A stretch of 64,000 nucleotides of DNA from Panaeolus papilionaceus (taxonomy: Eukaryota > Basidiomycota > Agaricomycetes > Agaricales): contig JADNRZ010000015.1 of NCBI GenBank assembly GCA_015501605.1, positions 806,001 to 870,000 of the forward strand. The letters are read 5' to 3'. Below, one piece after another: positions 33,035 to 45,380 of the stretch; position 1 is the stretch's first letter, and each line of letters opens with the position of its first letter. The notes under the pieces are model-generated. The model was given only the letters and a program-made list of their open reading frames with translations, searched no databases and was not told the origin of the DNA. Position numbers and translations under genes: made by a program.

Positions 33035-36000
33035 ATGTCGGCCACTGAGCCAAGCTTCAACATTGCTGCAGCTGAAGAATATGCAGAAGAGGCTGGTGAT
33101 CAAACTCAACCAGCGGAAGATATCATGAACAGCATAGCCAACCTGAAGTCTGAACCTCCGCCGAGTGAATATGAATCCTTGACCGCAGAACTTGACCAAA
33201 ACCCTCACAATGCCGACGCTTGGAGAAGACGTGTGCGTGTCGCAGAAGAATCAGGCGATGTTGAGAAAATATCAGCAACGTACGATGCCTTGTTAAAGCA
33301 ATACCCCAACACTGTATGTCTACTCTTGCCTTGCTTTTTTTCCCTCGTCCTCGTGCATTTTTTATTTTATTTTAATTTTTGCCACCCGTGTTCGAATCTT
33401 GTTCATGCGATGCGTCAACCCAACAGGCTACGGCCCAGATACAGTATATCAGTCACTTTTTGAATGATCAGACCACGTTTGAAAAAGCAGAGGAATTGTT
33501 CAAAAGATTTCTGAAAACGTCACCGTGTGTTGAGCTTTGGTCATTTTATTTGACCTATGTCCGGTGAGTTTCTTGCTACTCATAACAGAATCTCAGACCC
33601 GAATAGTAACCGACCACTTCTAGACGTCTGAATGTAGCACCGAACCAGAGAGATAATGTCAGGAAATCGTATGAATTTGCTCTCAATCATATCGGTCATG
33701 ATAAGGATAGTGGCGATATTTGGAACGACTACATCCAATTCTTGAAATCAGGAGAGGTGAGTTTGCCATGTTCCAATGACCTTTCTTTACACAACTAACA
33801 TTACTTTAGGCGACCACCACATGGGACCAACAGCAAAAAATGGATTCACTACGCAAGGTATACAACCGAGCGGTTCAAATCCCGCTGGACAACGTGGAGA
33901 AACTTTGGCAAGAGCTTGAAGCATTTGAGACCAACCTCAACAGAATCACCGCCAAGAAGTTCATGTCTGATCTCACAGCAGGCCACATGCAAGCAAGGAC
34001 CGTTCTGAGGCAGCTAACCAACCATCTCGCCACTCTCTATGCACCATCGCCCAACGAACTGTATTTACCTGTGTTACCCAAGTTTGATGCGTCTGAGCGT
34101 GCTTTAGTCGGAAAATGGAAGGCTTATCTGAAATGGGAAGAGAGTAACCCTCTGGAGATTGACGAGAAGGACAAGGCGACACTAATCACGAGGATACAGG
34201 GTGTTTACCGCAAGGCTGTCATCCGGATGAGGTATTACAGCGAAATCTGGTACGTACTTTGACGCCTTACTTTTTATAACTTCTGATGACCTATTCTAGG
34301 TTCATGGCTTATACGTGGACAAACAGCGTCGGTAAAACCGAAGAAGCCCTGGCCATCCTAAAAGCGGGCCTTGACGCGAACCCAACTAGGTTTGACTCTG
34401 TATCATCAACTTTGATCATCAACGTGCTAAATTTACCAACAGCTTCCTCCTCACGTTTGCTTATGTGGAAGCACTCGAAGTCAAGAAGGAATACGAAGAA
34501 GTGCACAACACATACACACGATTCATCGAACTCCTCCGCAAAAACCTTGAAGTGCTCGACCAGCAACTCAACCAAGCCAATATCTCGTTCGCGTCAAATG
34601 GCTCTCTGGCAGTGCCACCCACAGAACCGGCTTCACAAAACTCGTTGTCCTCGCAGGACGAGAAACCCAGCAAGGCGACGGAATTGCAGACTCACAGGAC
34701 AGAGTTTGGGTTGGCGTGGATCATGTATATCCGGTTTGGAAGGCGAGCTGAGGGAATCCGGGCGTCAAGAGCTATTTTTGGCAAGGCAAGGAAGGATAAA
34801 TGGACGCCTTGGTCTGTTTATGAAGCTGCTGGTAAGTTCAGCATGTCAAAAATATAACATGCAGACCCTGACGTCAGAATCAAAGCACTCATGGAATTCC
34901 ACTGCTCCGATGACAAGGACGTAGCCAGTCGTATCTTTGAGAAGGGATTGGACACCTTTGGCGATGAGATCGACTACGTCGTGCGATATCTGGCTTTCCT
35001 AATTTCGATCAACGACCAGAACAGTATGTGGCGTGTTCGTCTTCTCTTAGGTTTCGCTGACCCCACTCATTACAGATGCAAGAGCCCTCTTTGAACGTAT
35101 GATACCCAGTTTTCCAGCAGATAAAGCAAGACCACTATGGGAGCGCTGGGCTCGCTATGAATACCAATACGGTGACCTCGAGGCCTCGCTAAAACTGGAG
35201 CGCAGAATGGCAGAAGTCTACGCATCAGGTACTATACACCCCAGCCCTTCACACTATCACAAAACTGAATTGACCTCATCCCTTGTAGATCCCCCAATAA
35301 AGCGCTTCGCCCAGCGCCACATGTACCTCGGCACCGACGCTATTGCAGACCGCGACCTTGGGTTTGCCATGGCCCGACGTGGCACAACACCCTCGTCCAA
35401 TGGAACTGGTGCCAGTCTGGGACGACTGGAGAACTCGCAGTCTCTCCTCAATATCTCCGCAGCGCCTGCGACTGCTAATACCAGCACAGGGAATGGTACG
35501 TCAAGTACTCGTCAATCTGGGTCTTCGTCTACGCAGAATAAGAGACCTGCGTCGCCTGATTATGCAAAGAGGGACGATGGGAGGGCGACGAATGACTTTG
35601 GGGGTGGATATAAGAGGCAGAGGCCGTTGAGTCCTGTCGGTAGGGGTGGGGATAGAGAAAGAGATAGGGAAAGAGATACGAGCGATAGGAGGTGGGATGG
35701 AGAGCAGAGGGGGAGAGGAAGAGGGTTTTCGCCTGCGCCGCAGAGTAATTGGGATAGGGAGGGCAGATCGTCGATGTCTGGTCCTCCTGGTGGTAGAGGA
35801 AGGGATGGCCCAAGAGGGAGTGATAGGGACGATGACAAGAATCGCCAACCAATTATTCCCCACATGTTGTCGTATTTCATCGGCGAGCTGCCGCAGCACC
35901 AGGCATTTGATGGTTCGTGATGTTTTTGTTGTTTTATTTTTATGCTCTTGATGTTGATCTTGGACTTTTTTTAGGCCCTGTGTTTAGGACAGACGATTTG

Positions 36001-36226
36001 CTGACTCTGTTCCGCAATGCTGTGATACCCAGGCAGGAGGGAGGTGGTCCGGGACCACGAGGGAAATCACCCCCTCCGCCGCCACCTCCACGATCAGGTT
36101 TGTTGCTTTTTCTATATCCTTTTTTCTTTCTTTGGTCTGATCACAAATACCGTCCTAGGTGGCCGCGCTCCTCCTGACTACGGTCCATACCAAGGACCTA
36201 ACTCAGGACCTAGGAGAAGATATTAA
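33035..36226 (+). CDS. RNA14: mRNA 3'-end processing protein RNA14 (CstF-77, Suf/HAT repeats)
   Basis: Scaffold of cleavage factor IA that works with RNA15 in pre-mRNA cleavage and polyadenylation. The ATG at 33035 begins [22 protein letters not shown] repeats follow through at least eight exons: [129 protein letters not shown]. The tail is low-complexity: [17 protein letters not shown] dipeptides ([10 protein letters not shown]), RG patches and a proline run. [19 protein letters not shown] followed by [18 protein letters not shown] is the end region expected to bind RNA15. The last exon, [13 protein letters not shown]...RRRY-stop, joins at S-G in frame. About 860 residues, 11 exons. Confidence 0.92.
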
Positions 36227-37965
36227 ACCCAACCCATCCATCAACCCGACGGCTACCTTCCCTTTTCTCCTTTCCCGACTTCCGCAGTGCAACCAGCATG
36301 TAATATATCATACGAGACTTGACGATGTGTCGTCGCCGTCTCTATAACGGGGAACATTCCCGTTTCATTCTTTTCATTCACACAGTAACTCAAAACAAAG
36401 CAAGATAAGGCGACAGAAGCCATAATAAGGAAGAAGCGGTGAAAGCCTTCGTGGATGCCCAGTCAATGTTTATGACTTGCAATTATTAACGTGCCTTTCC
36501 TGGCTCATGGTGAATGTCATCTGGATCAGGGCGCGTCGAGATGAAGTCGTATCACGGATATAATTCGGTTGCGCAATTCTGACATCCTCACTGGTTATCT
36601 TTTTCTCGTTGTGCATTTTTGACGGTAGACTGCAGGCAATCCGGGCATACACGCGCACCTGCCCTTCACACATTCATGACTTCGTCGATTTCACTCTCTT
36701 CCTCTTTTACGCGTCCGCTTTGCTTTGCTTTGTTTCGTTGCTTTTCGCCTGTATTCGTTTGGGCGTGCTTTAGTAAGTCAATATGTAGACACTTTTTTAC
36801 CTCTTACTCTATAGTCAACGAATGTCATATACATACATAGTCCGAGGGTGTTTAATCGTTTTCATCGTCACCTTTTGTTGTGCATAGCATGAGTTATTTG
36901 TGTGTGGTTCTTGTGGGTGTCCCAGACTCCCAGAGAAGTGCTGGACACGGAACTTGACGACGATCAACAGGTCACAGAATGGGTGCCCAGGATGTCCAGG
37001 CCGGAGAGACGACGGGGGAGTATATGCGTGGCAAGTGTGCAAGCACAAGCTTCAAGCTACATCTCCCTCCTTTGAAGCGTCGAAGCATGTACGACGAGGC
37101 GTCAAGAACCAGTGTATCGATGGGAGTCCTGGACTCCCACCCATCACACACCCAGACACGACATTTTGTTGAGGCCCATGGGCGTTAAACCGATATGAAA
37201 CACAACTCGAGTATAGGTTCTCCTTTTAAGTCTTGTTTTCTCCGTATCCAGCGAAACAAACCTCCAACTTGAATGCACAAATGTTACTTTTTTTCCGTCC
37301 TATACTCCCACCGCTTAATGGTCGACAAATGTCATCAATTTTTAATGGCGATAGGTTCACCCTCCGGTTCCTTTTACTTCGAAAATGTGAATAGACCCGT
37401 CTGACGTACCTCATCGACTGCTGCTTGATCCAGACCCGTTGTCCTGTTTTTCGATCAATGACCTCAACTCGAAACGAGGTTACGGACAGGATGTTGATGA
37501 ACTTGGCTTGATTCATACACTTTGCAGAACCTCTCCTCGTGTTATCTTTTGGTTTCTTGCTCCTGGCTTTATTATGGTGGTCATTCTTGCATCATGATAT
37601 ATCATTCTGATCACAGAGGAGATTGAATACATTTCAACATATACATAAGGCATTGTGATTTCAAATTTTACAAAAGATGATCATCTAAACGTTCGAAACA
37701 ATATGAAAAATGAACAAATAAGGAATTACACGATGTAGATCGATGAATGGGAGAAAAATGATTGTTGAATGAGAGAGGAAGGCGATCGAGGACAATGGTG
37801 GCCCAACATCTCCCAACGTGCGTTGGGCGCGCCTCGAGGTAGAAATGCGATGATGGGCTAGAATAAGAAACGATGATTTGTGATTAAATAGCGGTAAAGA
37901 TTTAAAAGTCGAATGCCCGAACTTATTTACATCATGACTATTCTCTACTATCTAAGTGAGCAGAA
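36227..37965. other. 1.7-kb convergent region with one doubtful small gene
   Basis: Both flanking genes end here (RNA14 on plus, helical gene on minus), so 3' UTRs occupy the edges. It contains a 19-bp perfect palindrome at 37121-37139 and the small minus-strand frame listed at 37226. Nothing else could be supported. Confidence 0.45.
37226..37516 (-). CDS. Possible small protein (doubtful)
   Basis: The minus-strand ATG at 37516 opens 94 codons. The first part (FINILSVTSFRVEVIDRKTG, QRVWIKQQSM) has normal protein-like composition. A good donor, GTACGT, follows the SM codons, and an acceptor after ACCATTAAG about 110 nt later would keep the same frame and the same stop, giving about 64 residues ending AGYGENKT. 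No family is recognised. It lies just downstream of the disrupted helical gene on the same strand. Confidence 0.2.
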   Translation of the reverse strand: MNQAKFINILSVTSFRVEVIDRKTGQRVWIKQQSMRYVRRVYSHFRSKRNRRVNLSPLKIDDICRPLSGGSIGRKKSNICAFKLEVCFAGYGENKT

Positions 37966-39768
37966 CTATTGAGGACGCACGATATATTCGTCCAGGGCAT
38001 GCTTGATTTTATCATACACCTGACTTTCTGCCACAACACGGCTGACAATTGTCTGCGGAAAGATCAAGTTGGTAAGGGAGATGACGATAGAACCTCATGC
38101 TGAAAGTACATACCGCCTCGGCTAGTCCATTCTCAGTGAGAAATTCGCTCAAAAGAGCAGCATCAGATTCGAGCTACAAGAAGTAACAGTCGACTTCATG
38201 GATCGTCAAAAGTTTCGAGGTGTAGACGCACCTTCTTCCAAACGGCAGAGAATTTTCCCAGTTTGGACACGATGGCTTTACACTTTTCGGTGAAGCCTTT
38301 TACGTCTTCACCAGAACGATCAAGGAGAGCAAGGTGAGCTTCGATCTCGGCGTTGAGCTGAGCCAGTTTTCCGACGGCTACGTCCAGCTCTGCTTTATCG
38401 GCTGCGGGAATTTCGAATGAAACCACTCGTTAACATTGATTCATATAATAGAATGGACCACATACCCTTGTGTTTAGCCTCACTTGCGAAGAATTTTCCG
38501 ATCTCTTGTATACCTTCAACGATAAACTTTGAGGGAAAATTTAATAAAGAGTAAAATATACGAGGTCATGAAGTAACTCACGTTGAATCGATCGGGTCTG
38601 GAGCTGGATTTCTTTTTCTCCGCCTTGCTACCTTCAGTTGAGTCGGGTGATTTCTTGTCGGATTCTTTCTTGTCATCTTTGGCGTCCAGGGCAAGAGGGG
38701 TCTTCTTGGACGACTTGAATGTGGAAATCTTTAAGGGAATTAGGTCGAACTCAACACAGGGTGGGAGAAGACTGACGATATTTTTGCTCTTAAAGGACAA
38801 GCGTTCGAATAATTTTCCGCTATCGGATGAGAAGAATAAGGGGCTTGTACACATTGCAAAATTGAAGCACTCACTCCTCCGAAATCTGTTTGGCGAGCTT
38901 GGATACAGTTGAATATCTCATAATGCATAAAATTAAATTTTTAAATCATTAAAAAAAAGGTTAACTACCTCTTATCTAAACATGCCCAATGTCGTTATGC
39001 TAATTGGACTAGTTTTATAAGTGTGAAGTTAATATTTTTTGAAGATTTTAATTATTTTTTCTTTATGCATTATGAGATATTCAACTGTATCTCCTCGGCG
39101 AGCTCCTCGAGAGCGTCTTTGCTGTCCTGTTTGACCTGATCCTTCGCTGCGTCGACATGTTCGTAAAGTGCTGTCAGGCCATTGATGACCCCAGCCACCC
39201 CAGAATCTAATGGCTCAGCGTTCGCTTTTGCAGCAGCAGCGATCTGCGTTGTGAGCGAAGATTAGCTACTAATGATGATGACGAACGGCGTTGCATCTGA
39301 GCTGAGATAACCTCACTTTGTCTGCGGAAGTTTTGACTGATTTCGCACGACGGTCGACGGGATAGTCGGCGTTCTGATATAAGGGCAAAATGGTATTCTG
39401 GAACTCTGGAACAACAACAGCAACGTCAGCACACCAGAGCAGTTGGAAAGGTTTCTGGGTACATACGATCAAGGGCGCTATATAACTTCTTGGCTGCAGT
39501 CATGGAGTCTTTGAAGACCTTGTAATACATCTAATTGCAATATTCATTCAGTGGTACTAATCAGATTAGATAAAAAGGTATTGACATCATTGACCACCAT
39601 GAGTTCTTTTTCAAAGGTGGTACTGAAAGTCTTGTCAATTTGTTGTACGTTGATCTGTGCGTCGTTGAATGCTATTTGAGCATCGAGTGCGCGCTCCAAA
39701 ATTTTTGTAATGTCATCTGAGGCGGACGGGCTGTCGTACGCGGGTGGGTTTGTATTGAAGTGGGACAT
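37966..39768 (-). pseudogene. All-helical protein gene interrupted by a MITE in an exon
   Basis: Family not recognised. The ATG at 39768 begins MSHFNTNPPAYDSPSASDD. The protein is almost wholly alpha-helical/coiled coil: ITKILERALDAQIAFNDAQI, MTAAKKLYSALDQFQNTI, YPVDRRAKSVKTSADK|IAA, LYEHVDAAKDQVKQDSKDAL. After EELAEEI a 182-bp terminal-inverted-repeat element (38906-39087) is inserted and brings an in-frame TAA after five more sense codons. Beyond it the frame resumes exactly: SKLAKQISEDGKLFERLS, a lysine/serine-rich loop (KKSPDSTEGSKAEKKKSSSR), then AELDVAVGKLAQLNAEIEAH and a C-terminus ending DEYIVRPQ-stop. At least seven introns elsewhere splice in frame, so the gene was intact until recently. 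A splice that removes the insert in frame (donor CAG|GTCAAA, acceptor CCAAG|CTC) is possible but weak. Confidence 0.65.
38906..39087. mobile_element. Tc1/mariner-type MITE, 182 bp
   Basis: Perfect 26-bp terminal inverted repeats: the left end starts CAGTTGAATATCTCATAATG (38906-38931) and the right end, at 39062-39087, is its exact reverse complement. Both ends are flanked by TA (38904-38905 and 39088-39089), the target duplication of the Tc1/mariner superfamily, whose repeats often begin CAGT. The interior is AT-rich with no coding capacity, so it is non-autonomous. The untouched repeats suggest recent insertion. No second copy is visible in the window. Confidence 0.88.
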
Positions 39769-40201
39769 TGTGAAAAGGATATGGTTCCCAGCTTCCAAAC
39801 GGTTCGAGGATTTATAAAGGGCCTTCTATTGTCTTTCGACGAATTCGTTTATGGTGCTCGTCACCAAGGCACCGCCACTTTGGAACGAGGCGCGAAATCG
39901 CGCCGGGAAAAAATAAATAAATTGTAAGGGTCGAAAGAGGCTCGGATAAGGGGCGGAAAATGCGTTTACATCGTGTACATTTGACTAGTTTACAGAGAGA
40001 TATACTGTAATTGTAGTTAGTCCAATTATTACCACTTCAAGTTCAACCCATGAAAAAGACTTGTATGAGGGCCAGGACTTGCGGAGCAATTCTGGCATTT
40101 TCTGAGGCCAGCATTCGGGACGTAATGCTCCTGTTGCGGTTCAAATTGAGTTTCTCGATTGGAGCGTGCCATTTTGGGATGCCCGAGCCATTGAAACCTC
40201 A
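39769..40201. other. Intergenic region
   Basis: Contains the 5' flank of the helical gene (AT-rich, TTTATAAAGGG near 39812 could be its TATA box) and the 3' flank of the orphan gene at 40202. No coding sequence seen. Confidence 0.4.
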
Positions 40202-41485
40202 TCAAACGCGTAGCGCTTTCGGACAGGGGAAAGCATCGAGTATTCGCCAAACAAGAGCACATTCAATGGGGAAAAGTTGCTGTGTATTCAGACGCTGATG
40301 GCAAACAAGAGCATACGGTGGAAAAACCGCACATAAGGGTCCCAAGTCAGTGACATAAGAACGAGACCCTAGGGGGCCTCGTAACATCCTCCTACTCCCC
40401 CCAGCCCGCTTTTTGCGGTTCGGACGCGGTGGCGGTGGGTACGCATCACCTTTCCAACGCTACAGCACGGCCTTGTCATCAGTGGAGTGTTTTGATCTTT
40501 TGGGAGATAATCACGTACCTCTCTTGGTAAGTAAGCACCCCGAGGGGTGGGATCAGGGTCACCTTCCGTTCCATCTTGAAGGATGATTGCCCTGCTAACT
40601 GTTTTTGTTTGTTAGGGCCCATTTCTATTTCCTCAGGCGTACGATTGACATCGCCCTGAGGAAACGTCGGGACGGGGGGCTGGTGTGACTGGAGATAGGG
40701 ATTAGGGTAGGGTGAGGGACGCGCTCAGCTGCAGTTGAGTGGGCTTCGAAAATTCATGAACTCACCCCCTCCTCCCACATGATTTCGGACACCCGTCAGG
40801 CTGTTCGAATTTCCTGTGTGTTTGATCAGTAATTGTTGTATCGTCGGGGCTGTACAATCTACATACCTCTGGTTCTTTCGTGGAGGAGAATATGTCCTTT
40901 CACTTTCTGTCTCCCCGAACACACCGGCCGAGGCGGAGAAAGAGCTTGATACGAATGTGTGATTGTAAGAACCGACAGCCTGCGTAGCTGGGTACTGAAC
41001 CCAATCATTGGGGAGTGGATCCGTGCTGGGTACCACTTTCTGACAAAGATGCCGTGATCGAGAGACTTTGTGGGGAGCGGGGATGTGGACCGTTGTTCAC
41101 GCTCGAGAACAATGTGCCGAGCCGTGGTTTTATAGTGCTCAAGCACTTCTTCGCAAAGAGGTAGCACGCCCTCCAATGGGAGAGTAATCAGGTCGGTAAC
41201 AAAGAATCGGGTGTTAAGAGGTGGATGCAAAGGCGAAATGTGCATGATTCTGGAATAGAGTGGGAACGCCGGTGTCGATCCCGCTGAATGATGGTCGATG
41301 GGGCTACCACGAGGATACGATGGATCGAAGGTGTAGTAGTAGGGCAATGAAAGTGAAAATGACATGATTATTCGTCGACCTTGGTGCGCGAAATAGTACA
41401 ACGGAGGAGCAGAGACTTTCGAACTAAATTGAGGTGGAAATGAAATTGTACCGCGTCCGTTGTTCCCTTGACTTTTTGTACCCAT
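40202..41485 (-). CDS. Orphan proline-rich protein, spliced (hypothetical)
   Basis: No family recognised. The 5' part is open from an ATG at 41485 (a second Met, MSFSLSLPYYYTFD, lies at 41365) and includes NTRFFVTDLITLPLEGVLPL and CEEVLEHYKTTARHIVL. A frame change near 41.05 kb needs an intron whose donor I could not fix. Downstream, four introns with good signals join in one frame: NDWVQYPATQAVGSYNHTF, SERTYSPPRKNQR, RPSPYPNPYLQSHQPPVPTF, AIILQDGTEGDPDPTPRGAY and LPRERWKGDAYPPPPRPNRK. The last exon ends ALRV-stop at 40202. One intron contains a branch-like CCTAAC and ends TTAGCAG. Composition (P, R, S rich) suggests a disordered, possibly nuclear protein. The exon chain supports a real gene; the exact 5' end is uncertain. 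Confidence 0.42.
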
Positions 41486-43391
41486 TTACTCCTAATATTA
41501 TCGGCCGCAGGTGTTATCTACTAAACCATGCTGTTCTAAAACAAGTGACCATCGCTTGCTCTTCTACTCACGTACCTGTTGCAGTGTTCTCTTTGCTTTT
41601 GTATCAATGACTCTAGTGGAGTCGACCCTGCATCGAATCCTGAAGCCATTCCGGTCCCCAGTGGTAACAAAACGTGAGTTTACATGCACCCCCATGTCAC
41701 TAACACCGCAAAACAATTAAAACCAGCTGGATATATCTACTCGAACGTTAATTTCCTAAGAATGGCTGGATTTCTCTCACAGACGGATGCGCATTGTCTT
41801 GATTAAAAGATTCCGCAAACTTTTGTTGATCTCCTGAAATCCTCTGTATGCGGATATGGATATCGCGAGGACTTCTATTGAATCAAGAACATAGCTTTGT
41901 CTATCATCTTCCGTCCATTACCGCAAATGCCGTAGAGCATCCCACCGATGCAAGATGACCCCAAAAGGGGCACGACCTGATAAGGTTTAGGATATGTTTT
42001 GCAGTGTCGCTACGTCACCAGGAAAGAGCACCTTTACGAGATGGGGTTATTGATTTAATGATCTTGGTTCTACGTGGTGAGTCTCCCGTAGTCGGGTAGT
42101 GTATGTGGGGATGGTAGAGGGGAGCCCGGCTTGACCCCCCCTAGGGCGAGAGGTAAGGACGGTGGACGGGTGAGCCCCCCGACCGCCGCCTCGCCTCCCT
42201 CTACCCAAACCACGAGAGAGCTCAGATTACAAGAAAAGTGTACACTAGTCAAAATTCAAGTAGCGAATATCTATATGACAAATCTGGAGATTGATTTTAA
42301 CTGCGTGCAGTGGGAATGGGAGTAAAAGACGTAAAAAAGGGAAGAGGCGGTGAAAAAAGGTGTTGACAAGGGGGGAGGTGGGTGGGTTAAAAAATAAGCG
42401 AGAGAGTGAGAGGAAGCGAGAGCGCGAACAGCTACGTAGGCGAAGAAATAAGGAATACTAAGTTAAAGGAATGAAGAGAAAAGTTGGTAGGAGTCCGACG
42501 TATGAGTCGACTCGAGTCACGTGCCCAAGAAGCAGGATCTATGCTCGCATAGATTGAAGACTTTGAGGCAAATTATAGACTTCTGCTCCGTGTTTCTAGC
42601 CATCAATGATCATCAAAACCTCGAGGCTGGATAAGCTATATCAGACTAATGTCACTACGAGGCTTTTAAACAAACAGCCCACTAAAAAAAGAACTAAGCA
42701 ATGCATCTCTTGGTATTCTAAGTATCGCTACCCGACATCGGTTCACCGCTCACCCCTGTTGATCTCTGTTGATCCTGGGAAGCTTGAAGGAAACCGAGAA
42801 TAACCCACCACTTTCACTTTCCGCGAAACAATCAACATAATTGCCGTGCGGTTTGATGAAAAAGTGGTCTCGGAGGCCATCATTACGCCTCTAAGGCGCT
42901 CAGGTTGTCACTTTTCGGAGATACCCCTCACAAGGTCGGATGCTTATTTTAATCACCATGCGACCTCTGATATGCAGTGGATGCAGAGCGCATTACCCTG
43001 AATAAGTCCTCTAGGCTCTAGTGCCTTAGGGGACTCACGAGACACAGCTTCCTTTCATTCGGAAAACACAAACCAATCATAATCCCACCGTCGGTAATAC
43101 TCCACTGTGTGCTATTTTTGTAGCCCAATAGGATCTTTCGAAGGAAGTTCCACCTTGGGACTGTGTCAATGCACTACCTAAAGTACTTTTTTTGATGCCA
43201 ACATGTGGTCACAATCAGATCAATGATGCGACATTCCATGATGGAATGGGAATTTCCAACGCGGACAGGGCTGAGGGATAGCTAATAAAAGATTCGCCGC
43301 TTCACGCAGAAGCGGGGTGCAACGGCAATTGCCTCAAATACCCAGAGGTTTAAGCGCAGTTCATTCTTGTCATCCACCCCGGATAATTTTC
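41486..43391. other. 1.9-kb intergenic region
   Basis: AT-rich with a G/C-rich purine/pyrimidine patch at 42100-42200 (runs of C6-C8). From about 43130 to 43391 the sequence is homologous, in inverted orientation, to the promoter of the second DUF6533 gene (48257-48550). No gene is supported. Confidence 0.45.
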
Positions 43392-45380
43392 ATGTCGAAT
43401 CCACCAACTGGTGGAGGCCCGCCTGATCTAGTGACAGCAGTTGAGCACCTGTACGTAGATCTTATCACTTTCGAGGTGCAGCGCACAACACTGACCCGTT
43501 GTGTAACTGCAGATATGCTGGTAACTATGTCCAACTCGCTGCCGTGATAGTTCTCGTCTATGACCATTGTATGAATTTCGTTAACCTTTCCAAACGACTA
43601 CCACTAACTTTCCCGCCAGTGCTAACGTTCTCGGAGGAGGTCAGTGGGGTGTAATAGCAATCAAGGTTGAGTCTCTTTAATGAGCAATGTAAGGTCGAAC
43701 GCGTATGGAAACAAAAACTATCGGGTGTCTCGATACTGTTCCTGCTGAACAGATATGGCAACCTCCTGGCCTACATTGTCATAATCGACGGTAGGAACAT
43801 CCATTCATATGCGCCATTCCGTTAAGGGAAATGATCGTTTGAATACTGATAACAATCATACTTGTCACTTGTAGCATTCAATGACGCTTCATGGACACCA
43901 GAAATGTGAGTCCTATCTCCGTTGAGGATGTCCGGATGACGAGGCTGATCATCCGTTGACGCCCGTCAATGGAAACACTAGCTGTAAACGATTTGCTCCG
44001 TATGAGGGAGCCCAGAGCTTGGTGTTCATAGGAAGTACGTGCTTTACTTCTCGCCTTTTTTTAGGTCTAGAGCTTACTATGCCAATGTCACAGTATGCGA
44101 ACGTAAGCTTTCATTGCTGACACTATCCTCACCAAACACAACTGATCGGGTCACCCCCAGTGGTCATGATTCTACGAGTCTACGCACTATATGGCCGCTC
44201 GACGTTTATGTTGGCCTTCTTGATGGTGTTATGGTGTCTGCAGATATCTCTGTCAGCAGTTGGAGTCAGTACGGGAAGTAGTAAGCCTCTCTTTCATATC
44301 GTCATTTTATCTTTGTGATACAAATGGTCGGGAATTCGCAGCTGTGACTCTACCCCCAGGCCTCATAGGTACGCAAACATCTTTCATAACTGAAGCCCCC
44401 CGAAGGAATATTTACCTCGCACTCCGTTTAAGGTTGCATTCTCGTGGGGACCCATCCGCTATTCTGTGAGTGGAGCCCCCCTTGGCCATCAATTCCCCTC
44501 TTTCGCGAGCGCTTACCACATGTTATATTGACAACCATTATAGCCGCACTCTGGGTTGCGCCCCTGATTACTGACACGTGTATATTTATCCTTACCCTGT
44601 ATCGGATACGACCATTTGCACGTAGGAGGGCTGTGAAAATACCAGCGTGAGTACTGTTTCTATCATCCATCGGTTGCACTCTATCCAGCTGACCATACGA
44701 ATCCCATTTGCTGCAATATAGGATGATGCAAATGTTCATACGCGACGGAGTCGTATATTTCTTCGTCATTTTCACAGCTAACATCGTCAATTGTCTCATC
44801 TACTTTGTACGTTTAATCTAGCCTTTAGATCCCCCGAGTAACTCACCCACCATATCAATTCTCCTTGAAGATCGCCCCAGACGAGCTTCGGACGATAGGT
44901 GCCTCGTTCAGTCAAATCCTCACATCTGTGATGATTTCTCGGCTGATACTGAACCTCCGTTCTCTGCGGGACGACCCCGACGAGCGCCAAATCACACGAA
45001 GTCTCGAATTTAAACAAACACGACGCACATCGCGACGGGACACCGGAAGAACATTCCGAAAAGGGTCTGATGCAGTCCTCGGTAGCTGGTCAGACGACGA
45101 ACATACTGGAGTTGATACACGTCTGGAAGGGTACCGGGGGAGCAGACAGCTTTGGGTAAACACTGTAGGGGGCACCGATACGAACTCAAGTGCGCTGGGT
45201 GCAAGTTCTGAGACAAGAACCTTTACGACACTGGCGACTGGGAACTTCGAAGATGCGAACAATGACGAACATCTGGAAAGAAATGGGGAAAGAACAGCGG
45301 AGGGTAGACGGGTCGTGGCCGATGAGACAGCATTGAGAGTAATGGATATTGAGACTGGAGATGGACGGCGTGCTGTATGA
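43392..45380 (+). CDS. DUF6533 multi-pass membrane protein, copy A
   Basis: Basidiomycete integral membrane protein of unknown role. The ATG at 43392 gives MSNPPTGGGPPDLVTAVEHL. A chain of short exons follows: YAGNYVQLAAVIVLVYDHLL-TFSEEV (the DUF6533 signature YxxLAAxxxLxYDHLLTF), ERVWKQKLSGVSILFLLNRY, VMILRVYALYGRSTFMLAFL, PHVILTTIIAALWVAPLITD and FIRDGVVYFFVIFTANIVNC. This makes about six or seven membrane helices. After SQILTSVMISRLILNLRSL comes a soluble, acidic/serine-rich tail of about 140 residues ending DGRRAV-stop. It is paired tail-to-tail with copy B (46164-48256). About ten introns, several exons under 60 nt. The topology resembles a receptor or sensor, but no ligand is known. Confidence 0.82.

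Noticed and set aside
36815..37172. Cysteine-containing frames on both strands
   Set aside because: Composition follows a repetitive palindromic stretch; no signal peptide, splice pattern or known cysteine pattern.
37966..39768. Pore-forming (helical toxin-like) identity for the MITE-disrupted gene
   Set aside because: Only general helical content supports it; no motif of a named family is visible, so no function was assigned.
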